A stretch of 64,000 bases of DNA, taken from assembly GCF_002250115.1 (NCBI RefSeq), contig NZ_CP019985.1, positions 1,550,001 through 1,614,000 on the forward strand, written 5' to 3'. This DNA comes from Shouchella clausii. Its GTDB lineage: Bacteria > Bacillota > Bacilli > Bacillales > Bacillaceae_D. The translations under genes and the position numbers were made by a program. Below, piece by piece: positions 17,874-26,328 of the stretch. The notes beneath the pieces are model-generated. The model did no database searches, was not told the origin of the DNA, and worked only from the letters and a program-made list of their open reading frames with translations. Position 1 is the first letter of the stretch; every line of letters starts with the position of its first letter.

Positions 17874-19381
17874 TTTCCAAGTGGTTTTTTGGCAGGCCCT
17901 TCAATGACATCGCCTGTATAAGAAAAACGTGAGCCATGACATGGACAATCCCATGTATTGTCTGCGTGGTTCCAATTTACTTCACAGCCCATGTGGGTGC
18001 ACGTTGTATCGACGAGGTGGAGTGTCCCGTCTTTATCGCGGTAGGCGCCTACTCGTTCGCCGTCTTTGTCAATAACGGCTCCCTCCCCAGCTTCAAGTTC
18101 CTCAACATGTTCAATATCCTGATGTAGTTTTCCACGGATCAAATGTTTAGCCACGTCTGCATTTTCTTTTAAAAAGGAACGGATGCTTGGATCGGCATGG
18201 AACCGTGATGGCTTAAATAATTGGCTGTATAAGCTGTTGCCGTCCACAATTAAATCGCACAAGACGTGTGCTGCCACAGCCGAATTGGTCATGCCCCATT
18301 TCCTGAATCCTGTAGCAATGAGCACATCCGGTCGGAGGGCGGACAATTCTCCGATATAAGGGACTTTGTCAAGTGTAATCAAGTCTTGTGCCGACCATTG
18401 TTCTTCTTGTGTAAATCCTTCTAACGTTTTGGTCGCGAATTGTTTGATTGCATCGTAATGTTTGAGCGCATTCATCCCTTGCCCCGCTTTATGCCCTTCT
18501 CCGCCAACTAAAATCATTTCTTCGCCGTTTATTGTGGCGCTGCGAAGAGAACGGCTTGTTTGGTCTACGCTTAAATACATGCCGCCAGGCCAAGGTTTTG
18601 CGCATGTACCAGCAATGACGTAGGATCGATCTGCCCGCAAACGTGTCATGTACAGGCCGCCGCCGTCCACAAATGGGAAGTGTGTTGCCGAGACGACTTT
18701 TTTAGCCGTTACTGTCGCTCCGCCCCTCGTTTGAATGGCCGGGCGTTTATCATTGCCTTGAACGACTTTTTCACAAACGGTGTTTTCGTAAATCAGGCCG
18801 CCTTTTTCGCTTATTTTTTGGCATAAATAAGCCATATAATGCAGTGGGTGAAATCGCGCTTGGCCCCTTAATTTAAGGGCAGCGCGAATTTCCAAGGAAA
18901 TAGGCAGAGACGTAAGCCACTCCCCTGGAATGTCGAGCTGTTTGTAGGCTTCTAATTCCCGCTTGAGTTTATGCTCCCCATGGTGAGTAGTTGCATAAAG
19001 ATAGTGGTCTTCGTCGTGAAAATCACACTCAATGTTATGATTGTTGACGAGATTGCGCATCCAGCTAATCGCTTCATCTTGCGCTTTGTAATAAAGCTTC
19101 GTTTGCTCTTTGCCGATATGGCTCAATAATTCATGGTAAATCACATCATGTTGGGCTGTGATCTTTGCAGTTGTATGACCAGTTGTGCCACCACCAATTT
19201 TAGTTGCATCTAGTACGGCGACCTTTTTGCCTGCTTCTGTTAGCAAATAAGCGGTCGTGATCCCGGTCAAACCGCCACCGGCAATGGCGACATCGACTTC
19301 GATATCTTCTTGTAAAGCGGGGAAGTTAGGGAAATCTACTTTTTGCCAAACAGATCCTAAATTTAATTGTTGTTCACTCAT
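17864..19381 (-). CDS. yhfW: FAD-dependent oxidoreductase with C-terminal Rieske [2Fe-2S] domain
   Basis: A 505-residue two-domain protein like B. subtilis YhfW. The N-terminal DAO-type FAD domain has the dinucleotide motif AIAGGGLTGITTAYLL near 34-50 and the GGGTTGHTTAK loop. The C-terminal Rieske domain binds the cluster through CTHMGC and CPCHGS. The substrate is unknown. An upstream in-frame ATG exists at 19423, but GGAGG lies 8-9 bases before the ATG at 19381, which is preferred. The gene is divergent from bdbC. Confidence 0.9.
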   Translation of the reverse strand: MSEQQLNLGSVWQKVDFPNFPALQEDIEVDVAIAGGGLTGITTAYLLTEAGKKVAVLDATKIGGGTTGHTTAKITAQHDVIYHELLSHIGKEQTKLYYKAQDEAISWMRNLVNNHNIECDFHDEDHYLYATTHHGEHKLKRELEAYKQLDIPGEWLTSLPISLEIRAALKLRGQARFHPLHYMAYLCQKISEKGGLIYENTVCEKVVQGNDKRPAIQTRGGATVTAKKVVSATHFPFVDGGGLYMTRLRADRSYVIAGTCAKPWPGGMYLSVDQTSRSLRSATINGEEMILVGGEGHKAGQGMNALKHYDAIKQFATKTLEGFTQEEQWSAQDLITLDKVPYIGELSALRPDVLIATGFRKWGMTNSAVAAHVLCDLIVDGNSLYSQLFKPSRFHADPSIRSFLKENADVAKHLIRGKLHQDIEHVEELEAGEGAVIDKDGERVGAYRDKDGTLHLVDTTCTHMGCEVNWNHADNTWDCPCHGSRFSYTGDVIEGPAKKPLGKKE

Positions 19382-19550
19382 TTTTTCGTCCTCCATTTTC
19401 TTGTCTGTTATCACTATGGTCATGTTTCCAAGATTTTATGAGCAAAAAGGGCTATTTTTAGTTTTGCGAAATTCGCCATTTGCAACATTGGCTTGTCTGA
19501 GCTACTCTTTAAGAAAAGAAATAGAAAGTGAGTTTGAGAAAGGAGACGCT

Positions 19551-19964
19551 GTGAAAAAACAAGTTGAAAACGGCCTTTTATTCGCATGGGTGACGGCCTT
19601 GATCGCAATGCTTGGCTCGCTGTATTTCTCTGAAATTCGCCAGTTTGAACCTTGCGCTCTTTGCTGGTATCAGCGGATTTTAATGTATCCTCTAGTTGTC
19701 CTTTTAGCGATTGGCATCATTCGCAAAGACTCAAGTGCCGCGATTTATTCTGCTGTTCTTGCTGGCATTGGCTTCTGCATATCGGCTTACCATTATTCGA
19801 TTCAAAAACTTCCAGTCCAGGAAGGCACTGTTTTAGGGTGCGGGTCCGTCCCATGTACAGGAGAATATATTAATTGGCTTGGCTTTATAACGATTCCTTT
19901 TCTTGCTGGAACTGCCTTCTTGATGATTTTTTTAACAAGCATGTATATCATCCGAAACCGCTAG
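19551..19964 (+). CDS. bdbC: Thiol-disulfide oxidoreductase (DsbB/BdbC family)
   Basis: A 137-residue membrane protein with four transmembrane helices that passes electrons from exported thiol oxidases to quinone. Both redox pairs are present: C35-x-x-C38 (CALCWYQR) and C97/C102 (CGSVPC). The start is GTG, set by AAAGGAG 6-7 bases upstream; the open frame extends much further back without a better site. The next gene encodes an anchored thioredoxin-like protein 15 bp downstream, which is probably its partner, whereas B. subtilis pairs BdbC with the DsbA-like BdbD. Confidence 0.92.
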   Translation: MKKQVENGLLFAWVTALIAMLGSLYFSEIRQFEPCALCWYQRILMYPLVVLLAIGIIRKDSSAAIYSAVLAGIGFCISAYHYSIQKLPVQEGTVLGCGSVPCTGEYINWLGFITIPFLAGTAFLMIFLTSMYIIRNR

Positions 19965-19979
19965 GAGTGAGACAGACGT

Positions 19980-20447
19980 ATGAAGAAGTTACTGATTATT
20001 GGCGCAGGCGTATTAGCGCTGTTCATTGTACTCATCATTATTCAAACCGTTAATAACAACAACCGTGTAGCAAATAACGACCTGTATGATAAAGATGACT
20101 TAAACGCGGCAACAATTGACCAGCTGAACGATGAAAATTACCAAAACATTATTATGCCTGATGCATTGGCCGAAAAACTTGAAGCGGGAGAAGATGCAGT
20201 TGTTTACTTTTTCTCTCCTACTTGCCAGTATTGCAAGAAAGCAACACCAAAATTAATGGATGTTGCCGGAGAAGAAGACATCCATATTGACCAATTCAAT
20301 GTGCTAGAGTACGATGATTCCGCTTATGGCATTGAATATACGCCAACGCTTATTTACTTTGAAGACGGCAAGGAAGTCAACCGGATTGTCGGCGACCATA
20401 CAGAAGATGAGTTTCGTGATTTTCTCGAAACGACAAAAGCGCAGTAG
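19980..20447 (+). CDS. Membrane-anchored thioredoxin-like protein
   Basis: A 155-residue protein with an N-terminal membrane anchor (about 4-24), a hydrophilic linker and an extracytoplasmic thioredoxin fold. The active site C82-Q-Y-C85 sits in FFSPTCQYCKKATP and the cis-Pro loop is YTPTLIYF. The last helix is acidic. It forms an operon with bdbC, so it is likely the thiol oxidase or isomerase reoxidised by BdbC. A role as a reductant cannot be excluded from the sequence. Confidence 0.85.
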   Translation: MKKLLIIGAGVLALFIVLIIIQTVNNNNRVANNDLYDKDDLNAATIDQLNDENYQNIIMPDALAEKLEAGEDAVVYFFSPTCQYCKKATPKLMDVAGEEDIHIDQFNVLEYDDSAYGIEYTPTLIYFEDGKEVNRIVGDHTEDEFRDFLETTKAQ

Positions 20448-20514
20448 CATGTGATCAAATCGTTTTTTTGGGTGGCAATCGCTTAAGCCGCCCTTCTTGT
20501 TGTCTTCACTACTC

Positions 20515-20543
20515 TTGCATCCATATTCTGTTTATGGTATGAT
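20515..20543 (+). promoter_or_regulatory. cshA promoter
   Basis: TTGCAT (20515), a 17-base spacer and TATGAT (20538). It implies a leader of about 180 nt before cshA. Confidence 0.6.
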
Positions 20544-20624
20544 ATTTTTTTGAGAACAACGGAGCGCCTTTTGTGCGGTATGCGCTTAGCGATAGTGCGT
20601 CTATGTAAGAAAGCAATTGATCAT

Positions 20625-20687
20625 AAGGCTGTCTCGATGTTGAAAGCGAGCCTAGCGACTGGCTTTTTGCATCCAGGCAGCCTTTTC
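20625..20687 (+). promoter_or_regulatory. Long terminator-like hairpin in the cshA 5' leader
   Basis: The segments 20625-20639 and 20670-20684 pair over 15 positions with one mismatch and one G-U pair. They enclose an inner AGCC/GGCT stem and are followed by TTTTC. It lies between promoter and start codon, so it could attenuate or stabilise the mRNA. Confidence 0.5.
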
Positions 20688-20732
20688 TAAGTACGAAAGG
20701 CGTTCAATCTATATATAGGGAGTTTTTATCAC

Positions 20733-22211
20733 TTGGCAAATTTTGAACAATTTGGCTTGGATGCTTCTGTCGTCCAAGCAGTAACGAATATCGGCTTTAC
20801 GGAAGCCACGCCAATCCAACAAGAGACGATTGAGCTCGTACTCGCAGGCAAAGATGTGATTGGCCAAGCCCAGACAGGCACTGGCAAAACAGGTGCGTTT
20901 GGCATTCCATTAGTCAATCGCATAGACCCTAGCAATTCTCTTGTCCAAGGTCTTGTATTGGCGCCAACGAGGGAGCTTGCCAACCAAGTCGAGCAGGCAT
21001 TGCGTCAATTTGGACGTGTCAAAGGAGTACGCACAACCGTCGTATACGGCGGTGAAGACTTTGGCAAACAAATCCGTTCTTTGAAACAGCGCCCACACAT
21101 TATTGTTGCTACACCTGGGCGTTTGCTTGACCATATGCGTCGTAAAACAATACGCCTTGAATCGATTGAGACGGTCGTATTGGATGAGGCGGACGAAATG
21201 TTGAACATGGGTTTTATCGAGGACATTGAAACGATTTTGGCGGAGACACCTCAAGAAACACGGCAAACATTGCTTTTTTCAGCAACAATGCCAAAGCGGA
21301 TGGAATCTCTTGCCAGCAAGTTTATGAAAAACCCAACACGGATAGCTGTGAAAGCAAAAGAAGTTACAATGGAAAACATTGCCCAGCAGTTTATTGAAGT
21401 CCATGAACGGGAAAAATTTGATGTGCTCTGCCGCCTAATTGATCTAGAGACGCCTGATCTTTCCATTGTGTTCGGACGGACTAAACGGCGCGTCGATGAG
21501 CTAGCGGAAGCTCTTATTAAACGAGGTTACCGGGCTGAAGGGTTGCATGGCGATTTAAACCAAGCCAAACGTAACAGCGTCTTGCGCAAATTTAAAGAGG
21601 GTTTAATCGATGTCCTCGTTGCTACCGACGTTGCAGCACGTGGCCTTGATATTAGCGGCGTTACACACGTCTTTAACTTTGATTTGCCTCAAGACCCAGA
21701 AAGCTACGTCCATCGTATCGGCCGTACTGGACGAGCTGGCCGTTCTGGCATTGCGATTACGCTTGCGACAAAACCAGAGCGTGAGCACGTCAAATTGATT
21801 GAAAGTGTCTCGAAAAGACGGATGACTCAGCGGCCGAAGCCGACATATGAGGAAGCGCTTGAAGGTCAAAAACAGTCAACTTTAAACGAACTTCGTGAAT
21901 TGGCTGCAAAGGGCGAGCAAGACAGCTACCGAGTAGCAGCCAAAGAACTGCTTCAAGAAACAGATGCAGTCACGGCCTTAGCGGCAGCGTTGAAGTTGTT
22001 AACGAAAGAACCTGACCAAACGCCAGTGAAACTTACAAGCGAAGCGCCACTGCGTACGAAAAAGCGCCACGGAAATGGGGGCCGTGATGGCCGCCGTCAT
22101 AATGATCGCGATCGTCGCCCTTGGGGGCAAAAACGGGGCCGCGACGGACGGCGCAGCGGTCATCAACGGAAGTGGGCTTCATCGAACAAAGCAGGCAAGC
22201 GCTTATCGTAA
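20733..22211 (+). CDS. cshA: DEAD-box ATP-dependent RNA helicase
   Basis: A 492-residue helicase, close to B. subtilis CshA in length and layout, involved in RNA decay and cold adaptation. Motifs in order: Q-motif near 5-30, [27 protein letters not shown], then the second RecA domain ending in [13 protein letters not shown]. The C-terminal tail is basic and rich in Arg, Gly and Asp (about 440-492). The start is TTG with GGGAG 10 bases upstream. A long structured leader precedes it. Confidence 0.95.
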   Translation: MANFEQFGLDASVVQAVTNIGFTEATPIQQETIELVLAGKDVIGQAQTGTGKTGAFGIPLVNRIDPSNSLVQGLVLAPTRELANQVEQALRQFGRVKGVRTTVVYGGEDFGKQIRSLKQRPHIIVATPGRLLDHMRRKTIRLESIETVVLDEADEMLNMGFIEDIETILAETPQETRQTLLFSATMPKRMESLASKFMKNPTRIAVKAKEVTMENIAQQFIEVHEREKFDVLCRLIDLETPDLSIVFGRTKRRVDELAEALIKRGYRAEGLHGDLNQAKRNSVLRKFKEGLIDVLVATDVAARGLDISGVTHVFNFDLPQDPESYVHRIGRTGRAGRSGIAITLATKPEREHVKLIESVSKRRMTQRPKPTYEEALEGQKQSTLNELRELAAKGEQDSYRVAAKELLQETDAVTALAAALKLLTKEPDQTPVKLTSEAPLRTKKRHGNGGRDGRRHNDRDRRPWGQKRGRDGRRSGHQRKWASSNKAGKRLS

Positions 22212-22220
22212 GTGCATAAG

Positions 22221-22273
22221 AAGAAGGTCAATCACAATGGCATTACATGCATTGTTGATTGACCTTCTTTTAT
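22221..22273 (+). terminator. cshA terminator
   Basis: AAGAAGGTCAATCA pairs perfectly with TGATTGACCTTCTT and is followed by TTTTATT. Confidence 0.85.
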
Positions 22274-22298
22274 TAAGGCAAGTTGTCTATTCACACAA

Positions 22299-22775
22299 TT
22301 AGCGAAACGAGAGGGGCCGCGCCCATTGCTCTTCGGTTAGTTGTTTATTTGACAACAGTCGAACTCTTGTTTCTGTAAGTTCAAATCCATTTCGTTGATA
22401 GAGCTTTCGTGCCGCTTTGTGATCACTATTTGTCCACAGAATGATGTTCTCAAAGCTTGTTTCCTTACAAAACGCAATCGCTGTTTCTAGCAACTCCTGT
22501 CCGTAGCCACACCCTCTTGTGGAAGGGTCAAGGAGAAACAAACCGAGTTGTGCTGTCTCATCGCTCGCCTCTTTTATACTAATTGAGCCTTTTTGTTTGC
22601 CGTTAATCTCTAGGATCCAAATGTTTTCTCGACGATTGGACCTGTCCATAAACCCCGTTACACTGTCTGCAATAAAATCACGAAACGATAAGTCATATTG
22701 AAATTCTCTGTTATATAACTCGTAATGTGACTGAATAATGTAATCTTTGTCCGCTGGTCTAAATGGTCGTATCAT
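22299..22775 (-). CDS. GNAT-family N-acetyltransferase
   Basis: A 158-residue single-domain GNAT protein. The acetyl-CoA loop is RGCGYGQELL (about 88-97), followed by the conserved N-x-x-A-x-x-x-Y-x-x-x-GF motif in NSDHKAARKLYQRNGF. It resembles the acetyltransferase half of MarR-GNAT fusions, but no DNA-binding domain is attached. The substrate is unknown. AGAGGG lies 5-6 bases before the ATG at 22775; the frame is open upstream without a ribosome site. Confidence 0.8.
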   Translation of the reverse strand: MIRPFRPADKDYIIQSHYELYNREFQYDLSFRDFIADSVTGFMDRSNRRENIWILEINGKQKGSISIKEASDETAQLGLFLLDPSTRGCGYGQELLETAIAFCKETSFENIILWTNSDHKAARKLYQRNGFELTETRVRLLSNKQLTEEQWARPLSFR

Positions 22776-22975
22776 CGTATCCCTCTTTATGTTGATGGTC
22801 TTTACTGTTAGCCTATCACTAAAAATAGAACGAGACAAAGGGTTTCCCGTTGCTTCTTTTCAGATGGTCGATTATTATATTTTTGGCGGGGAACATGGTA
22901 CGATAAGGATGAAACAAATAGACGAAGACATACGTATAACCTATGTAACTAACTAAATATGAAAGGGTGTCAAAC

Positions 22976-23443
22976 ATGGTGAAACGAACTGGCGAACGTG
23001 TTCTTGGCATTATCGGAATAGTGTTGTTTATGCTCGGAACATTGTTTTTAGGAGGCGCTACGGTACTCCAAGGCCAAGGCTTTTATGAAGACTTTTTTAT
23101 GGAAATGGCCAATGAAGATAGTGAGCTATGGGAAGGGCAAGAAAACCCGCCTACAGTCAGCGAAGAAGATGCTGCTGCGACGTCTGCGTTTTTTGAAGAC
23201 CTCAATTTCGGGATGTACACGCTTGCTTCCTTTATAGCGGGAGTTGCAGGGATTGTTGCTGTTGTCCTTGTTGGCAAAAAGCCCGTGGTGGCAAGCATTT
23301 TGTTTTTAGGGTCTACACTTCTTTATGCGATCATGGCCGCCTTTACGCTTGCATTCATTATCCCATTCTTGCCAATGCTGTTGTATATTATTGCTGGAAT
23401 TATGGCGCTTGTGCGCAAACCAAAACAGCCAGAGTTGAGCTGA
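22976..23443 (+). CDS. DUF4064 membrane protein
   Basis: A 155-residue protein with an N-terminal membrane segment (about 9-32), an acidic extracytoplasmic loop (about 33-72) and three further hydrophobic segments. The MVKRTGERVLGIIG start is typical of DUF4064. Its function is unknown. AAAGGG lies 8 bases before the ATG; an in-frame GTG at 22967 overlaps that site and is rejected. It ends in its own terminator before the glnA promoter, so it is not part of a glnRA-like operon. Confidence 0.75.
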   Translation: MVKRTGERVLGIIGIVLFMLGTLFLGGATVLQGQGFYEDFFMEMANEDSELWEGQENPPTVSEEDAAATSAFFEDLNFGMYTLASFIAGVAGIVAVVLVGKKPVVASILFLGSTLLYAIMAAFTLAFIIPFLPMLLYIIAGIMALVRKPKQPELS

Positions 23444-23445
23444 CA

Positions 23446-23474
23446 GCAAAACCATCCAATTTGGATGGTTTTGC
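23446..23474 (+). terminator. Terminator after the DUF4064 gene
   Basis: GCAAAACCATCC and GGATGGTTTTGC form a 12-bp perfect stem around AATTT. The T-run follows inside the arm. Confidence 0.75.
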
Positions 23475-23496
23475 CATTATTATCTGAATATTAGTG

Positions 23497-23548
23497 TGTC
23501 AGATAATCTGACAAATCGATTGCATAAAGGGTAGTGTCGTCATAAAGT
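23497..23548 (+). promoter_or_regulatory. glnA promoter with GlnR/TnrA box
   Basis: TGTCA-N7-TGACA at 23497-23513 is a perfect palindromic match to TGTNA-N7-TNACA. TTGCAT (23520), a 17-base spacer and TAAAGT (23543) form the promoter, placing the box centre about 50 bases before the start site. Confidence 0.85.
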
Positions 23549-23599
23549 AGAAAACAAGAAAAAGATGAACTGTTCATCTACTTTAGGGGAGTGTTAGAG

Positions 23600-24958
23600 A
23601 TGACGACACAAGCGCCAACTCGCGAAAGCTTAATTGAGACGATCCGGGAAACGATTGAAAAGAAAAATGTCGAGCTGCTTCATATGCAGTTTGTTGATCT
23701 TGAAGGCATGCTCAAACATGTGACGATTACGGCAGAGCAATTGGATCAAGCTGTGAACGGCAAAACCATGTTTGACGGTTCTTCGATTACAGGTTTTACG
23801 CCAATTAACCAATCAGACTTGTACTTGTCCCCCGACTTGACGACGTTTGCCGTTCTTCCTTGGACGGAAGAAGAAGGCTACTCAGAAGCACGTTTTTTAT
23901 GCAGCGTGAAAAATCCTGATGGCTCTGATTTTGAGGGCGATCCACGGAACATTTTAAAAAAAACGGTTAAGCGTGCAGCCGACAAAGGCTACTCGATTAG
24001 CGTAGGCCCAGAGCTTGAGTTTTTCCTTTTCGACACGGATGAACATGGCGAACCGACGATGCGCACTCAAGACGCTGGTGGCTATTTTGAACCTTCTCCA
24101 AAAGACGACGGTGAAAAAGTGCGCCTCGCTATTTACAAAGCACTGCGGATGATGGGCTTCACGATTGAAGCTTCTCACCATGAAGTGGCAGTCGGTCAGC
24201 ATGAAATTAATTTTAAATATTCGGATGCATTAGGGTCTGCCGATGCAGCAACGACGTATAAATGGGTTGTAAAAACAGTTGCGAAACAATTTGGCCTCCA
24301 CGCTACATTCATGCCAAAACCACTTGGCGGAGCAAACGGAAACGGCATGCACGTCAATATGTCGTTGTTCGATATCGAAAAGCAAGAAAACAGTTTCTAC
24401 AATGAAGACGATAAAAATGCGCTTTCCAAGACGGCCTATCACTTTATCGCGGGCTTGCTTGACAACGTCAAAGACTTTGTGGCAATAACAAATCCACTTG
24501 TTAACTCATACAAACGCCTTGTTCCAGGCTACGAAGCACCATGTTACATTGCTTGGTCTGCTTCCAACCGTTCGGCGCTTGTCCGCATCCCGGCTACGAG
24601 GGGCCCTGGCACTCGTGTGGAAATCCGTTGTCCAGATCCGTCCGCAAACCCTTATCTTGCTTTTGCGGTTATCGCCTCTGCTGGATTGGACGGCGTTGAG
24701 AACGAAATCGAATGCCCAGCGTCTGTAGATGCGGATATTTTCAGCATGTCTTCCGCGGAAATTAAGGAGCGGGCGATTGAGAACTTACCTACAAGCCTTG
24801 AAGATGCGATTAATCGTTTTGAAACAGGGGCCATTGGCCGTAAAACTCTTGGCGATCATGCGTTTGAAGAATACATTGAATTAAAACGCAGCGAATGGGA
24901 TGACTTCCGTACGAGTGTGCATCCTTGGGAAGTTGCCTCTTACCAAAGCAAGTTTTAA
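23600..24958 (+). CDS. glnA: Glutamine synthetase type I
   Basis: A 452-residue GSI-alpha-type glutamine synthetase that joins ammonia to glutamate. Motifs include the DGSSITGF loop, GPELEFFLF, NGMHVNMS, the ATP motif KRLVPGYEAP and the glutamate-binding RIPATRG segment. No clear adenylylation-site KP-rich stretch of enteric enzymes is seen. The upstream GTG at 23591 overlaps the AGGGGAG ribosome site; the ATG at 23600 is 8 bases from it and is preferred. Unlike B. subtilis, no glnR gene precedes it. Confidence 0.95.
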   Translation: MTTQAPTRESLIETIRETIEKKNVELLHMQFVDLEGMLKHVTITAEQLDQAVNGKTMFDGSSITGFTPINQSDLYLSPDLTTFAVLPWTEEEGYSEARFLCSVKNPDGSDFEGDPRNILKKTVKRAADKGYSISVGPELEFFLFDTDEHGEPTMRTQDAGGYFEPSPKDDGEKVRLAIYKALRMMGFTIEASHHEVAVGQHEINFKYSDALGSADAATTYKWVVKTVAKQFGLHATFMPKPLGGANGNGMHVNMSLFDIEKQENSFYNEDDKNALSKTAYHFIAGLLDNVKDFVAITNPLVNSYKRLVPGYEAPCYIAWSASNRSALVRIPATRGPGTRVEIRCPDPSANPYLAFAVIASAGLDGVENEIECPASVDADIFSMSSAEIKERAIENLPTSLEDAINRFETGAIGRKTLGDHAFEEYIELKRSEWDDFRTSVHPWEVASYQSKF

Positions 24959-24994
24959 TTTGCCAATAGGGGAGCAATGGGCTCATTCCAAATC

Positions 24995-25030
24995 AATCCC
25001 GCACCACGCAAGCAGTGGTGCGGGATTTTT
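24995..25030 (+). terminator. glnA terminator
   Basis: AATCCCGCACCAC pairs with GTGGTGCGGGATT over 13 bp and is followed by TTT. Confidence 0.88.
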
Positions 25031-25293
25031 GTGTCCAATCGATTGCTGAAACATATAGTAAGAAGCCGCACAGAGGGATTTCACGTACTGAGAAAGGATG
25101 TAAAGTGGAAGACGTCTACTTCTATATATCAATAATAACAATAGAATAAGGAATGAAACATATCGTTCCATTCCTCAATAACATCTTTTTCGCGAGCGCT
25201 TTTATGTCTATTGTCTGCTTGTCCAGCGAGGCAGTTTAAGCGTAGGTGATCTTGTCGACTTACTGAGCCACTAACGTCCAATTTATAGTACGC

Positions 25294-26280
25294 TCATTCT
25301 GCTTTTTTAGTTGGCCGATTTTCTCGGAAACGTAATCCGCAAATATCCTGAATGACACTATAGAAACCCGGTAAAAATGATTTAAAGAAACCGGTACAAT
25401 GATGCGCTTCTCTATAGCTCTCATTCTCCATTAGGATCGTGTGCGCTTTTTTTAAACGATAATGGGGAACCGCTGGAAAGAGATGATGAACCAAATGATA
25501 ATTGTCGTGATGAGGATGGAGAAAGAAACGTTGGATTGGGTTCCCAAACGTGTTTCTGCTTGAATACAGCTCATGCGTGTTTTTTAAACCTGAATGTTCA
25601 GCCATTTCCGCCCAGTAGCGTATAATCTGAAATGTGGTCAATAAAGGAATAAACCAAAATAGGAAAAGCTCTAACCAAAAATCAAATACCACACTTAATA
25701 GCACGATAACTGGCCAAAATAAAAACTTCGCGACTTTTTCCGAGAGTGGTTCTTCTTTTGTCAAAATATTAACTTTAATGGTCCCGTAAATGTATTTAGG
25801 GACGTGGATTAACGTTAACGGTTTTAAAACATGTCTAAGGACAAATGTCCGAATGTCGTCTTGTGGTTTATCTAACCCCATTAACGCATATCGTTTCGTA
25901 TCTGGATCTTTTTGCTCATGCCATAAATGACGATGATGCAAATAATGGGATTGACAGTAGGCAGTAAACGAAGTAAACACCGGAAAAGCTACAAAAAAAC
26001 AGGCAATCCATTTATTCATTATTCTATTCTTAAATAATTGAAAATGGCTAGCCTCATGCATAAGATTGTCAAATGCCCTCATTCTACTTCCTATGATGGC
26101 TATAGATATTAAATACACCCACCACATAGGAAATGTTCGAACTAACGCAATCGCTCCAATAATGACAAGCCAGTCAAAAGCAATTGTGAACAAATTCCGC
26201 CAGTTATCTCGTTCCTGGAGGGCTCTCACTCGATCTTTAATATCTTTTGAAAAAGTAGCTTTTTCCAATTTGTGTTCCAT
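25294..26280 (-). CDS. Fatty acid desaturase family membrane protein
   Basis: A 328-residue di-iron membrane desaturase/hydroxylase-type protein. Three His boxes are visible: HEASH (75-79), HYLHH (112-116) and HxxHH in HLVHH near 275. Two to four membrane segments lie between them. The family desaturates or hydroxylates acyl chains, using ferredoxin or similar donors. An in-frame ATG lies upstream, but GGAGG is 7 bases before the ATG at 26280. It follows the PLP enzyme by 48 bp with no terminator between, so it is likely the third gene of that operon. The substrate is unknown. Confidence 0.82.
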   Translation of the reverse strand: MEHKLEKATFSKDIKDRVRALQERDNWRNLFTIAFDWLVIIGAIALVRTFPMWWVYLISIAIIGSRMRAFDNLMHEASHFQLFKNRIMNKWIACFFVAFPVFTSFTAYCQSHYLHHRHLWHEQKDPDTKRYALMGLDKPQDDIRTFVLRHVLKPLTLIHVPKYIYGTIKVNILTKEEPLSEKVAKFLFWPVIVLLSVVFDFWLELFLFWFIPLLTTFQIIRYWAEMAEHSGLKNTHELYSSRNTFGNPIQRFFLHPHHDNYHLVHHLFPAVPHYRLKKAHTILMENESYREAHHCTGFFKSFLPGFYSVIQDICGLRFRENRPTKKAE

Positions 26281-26328
26281 TCCTTTTCCTCCTCTCACTG
26301 CCAATTTCACATGCGTGTCGTCAATGCC

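Noticed and set aside
25031-25293. 14-codon ORF with a weak ribosome site after glnA
   Set aside because: It is too short and AT-rich, with no context; the stretch shows no other feature.
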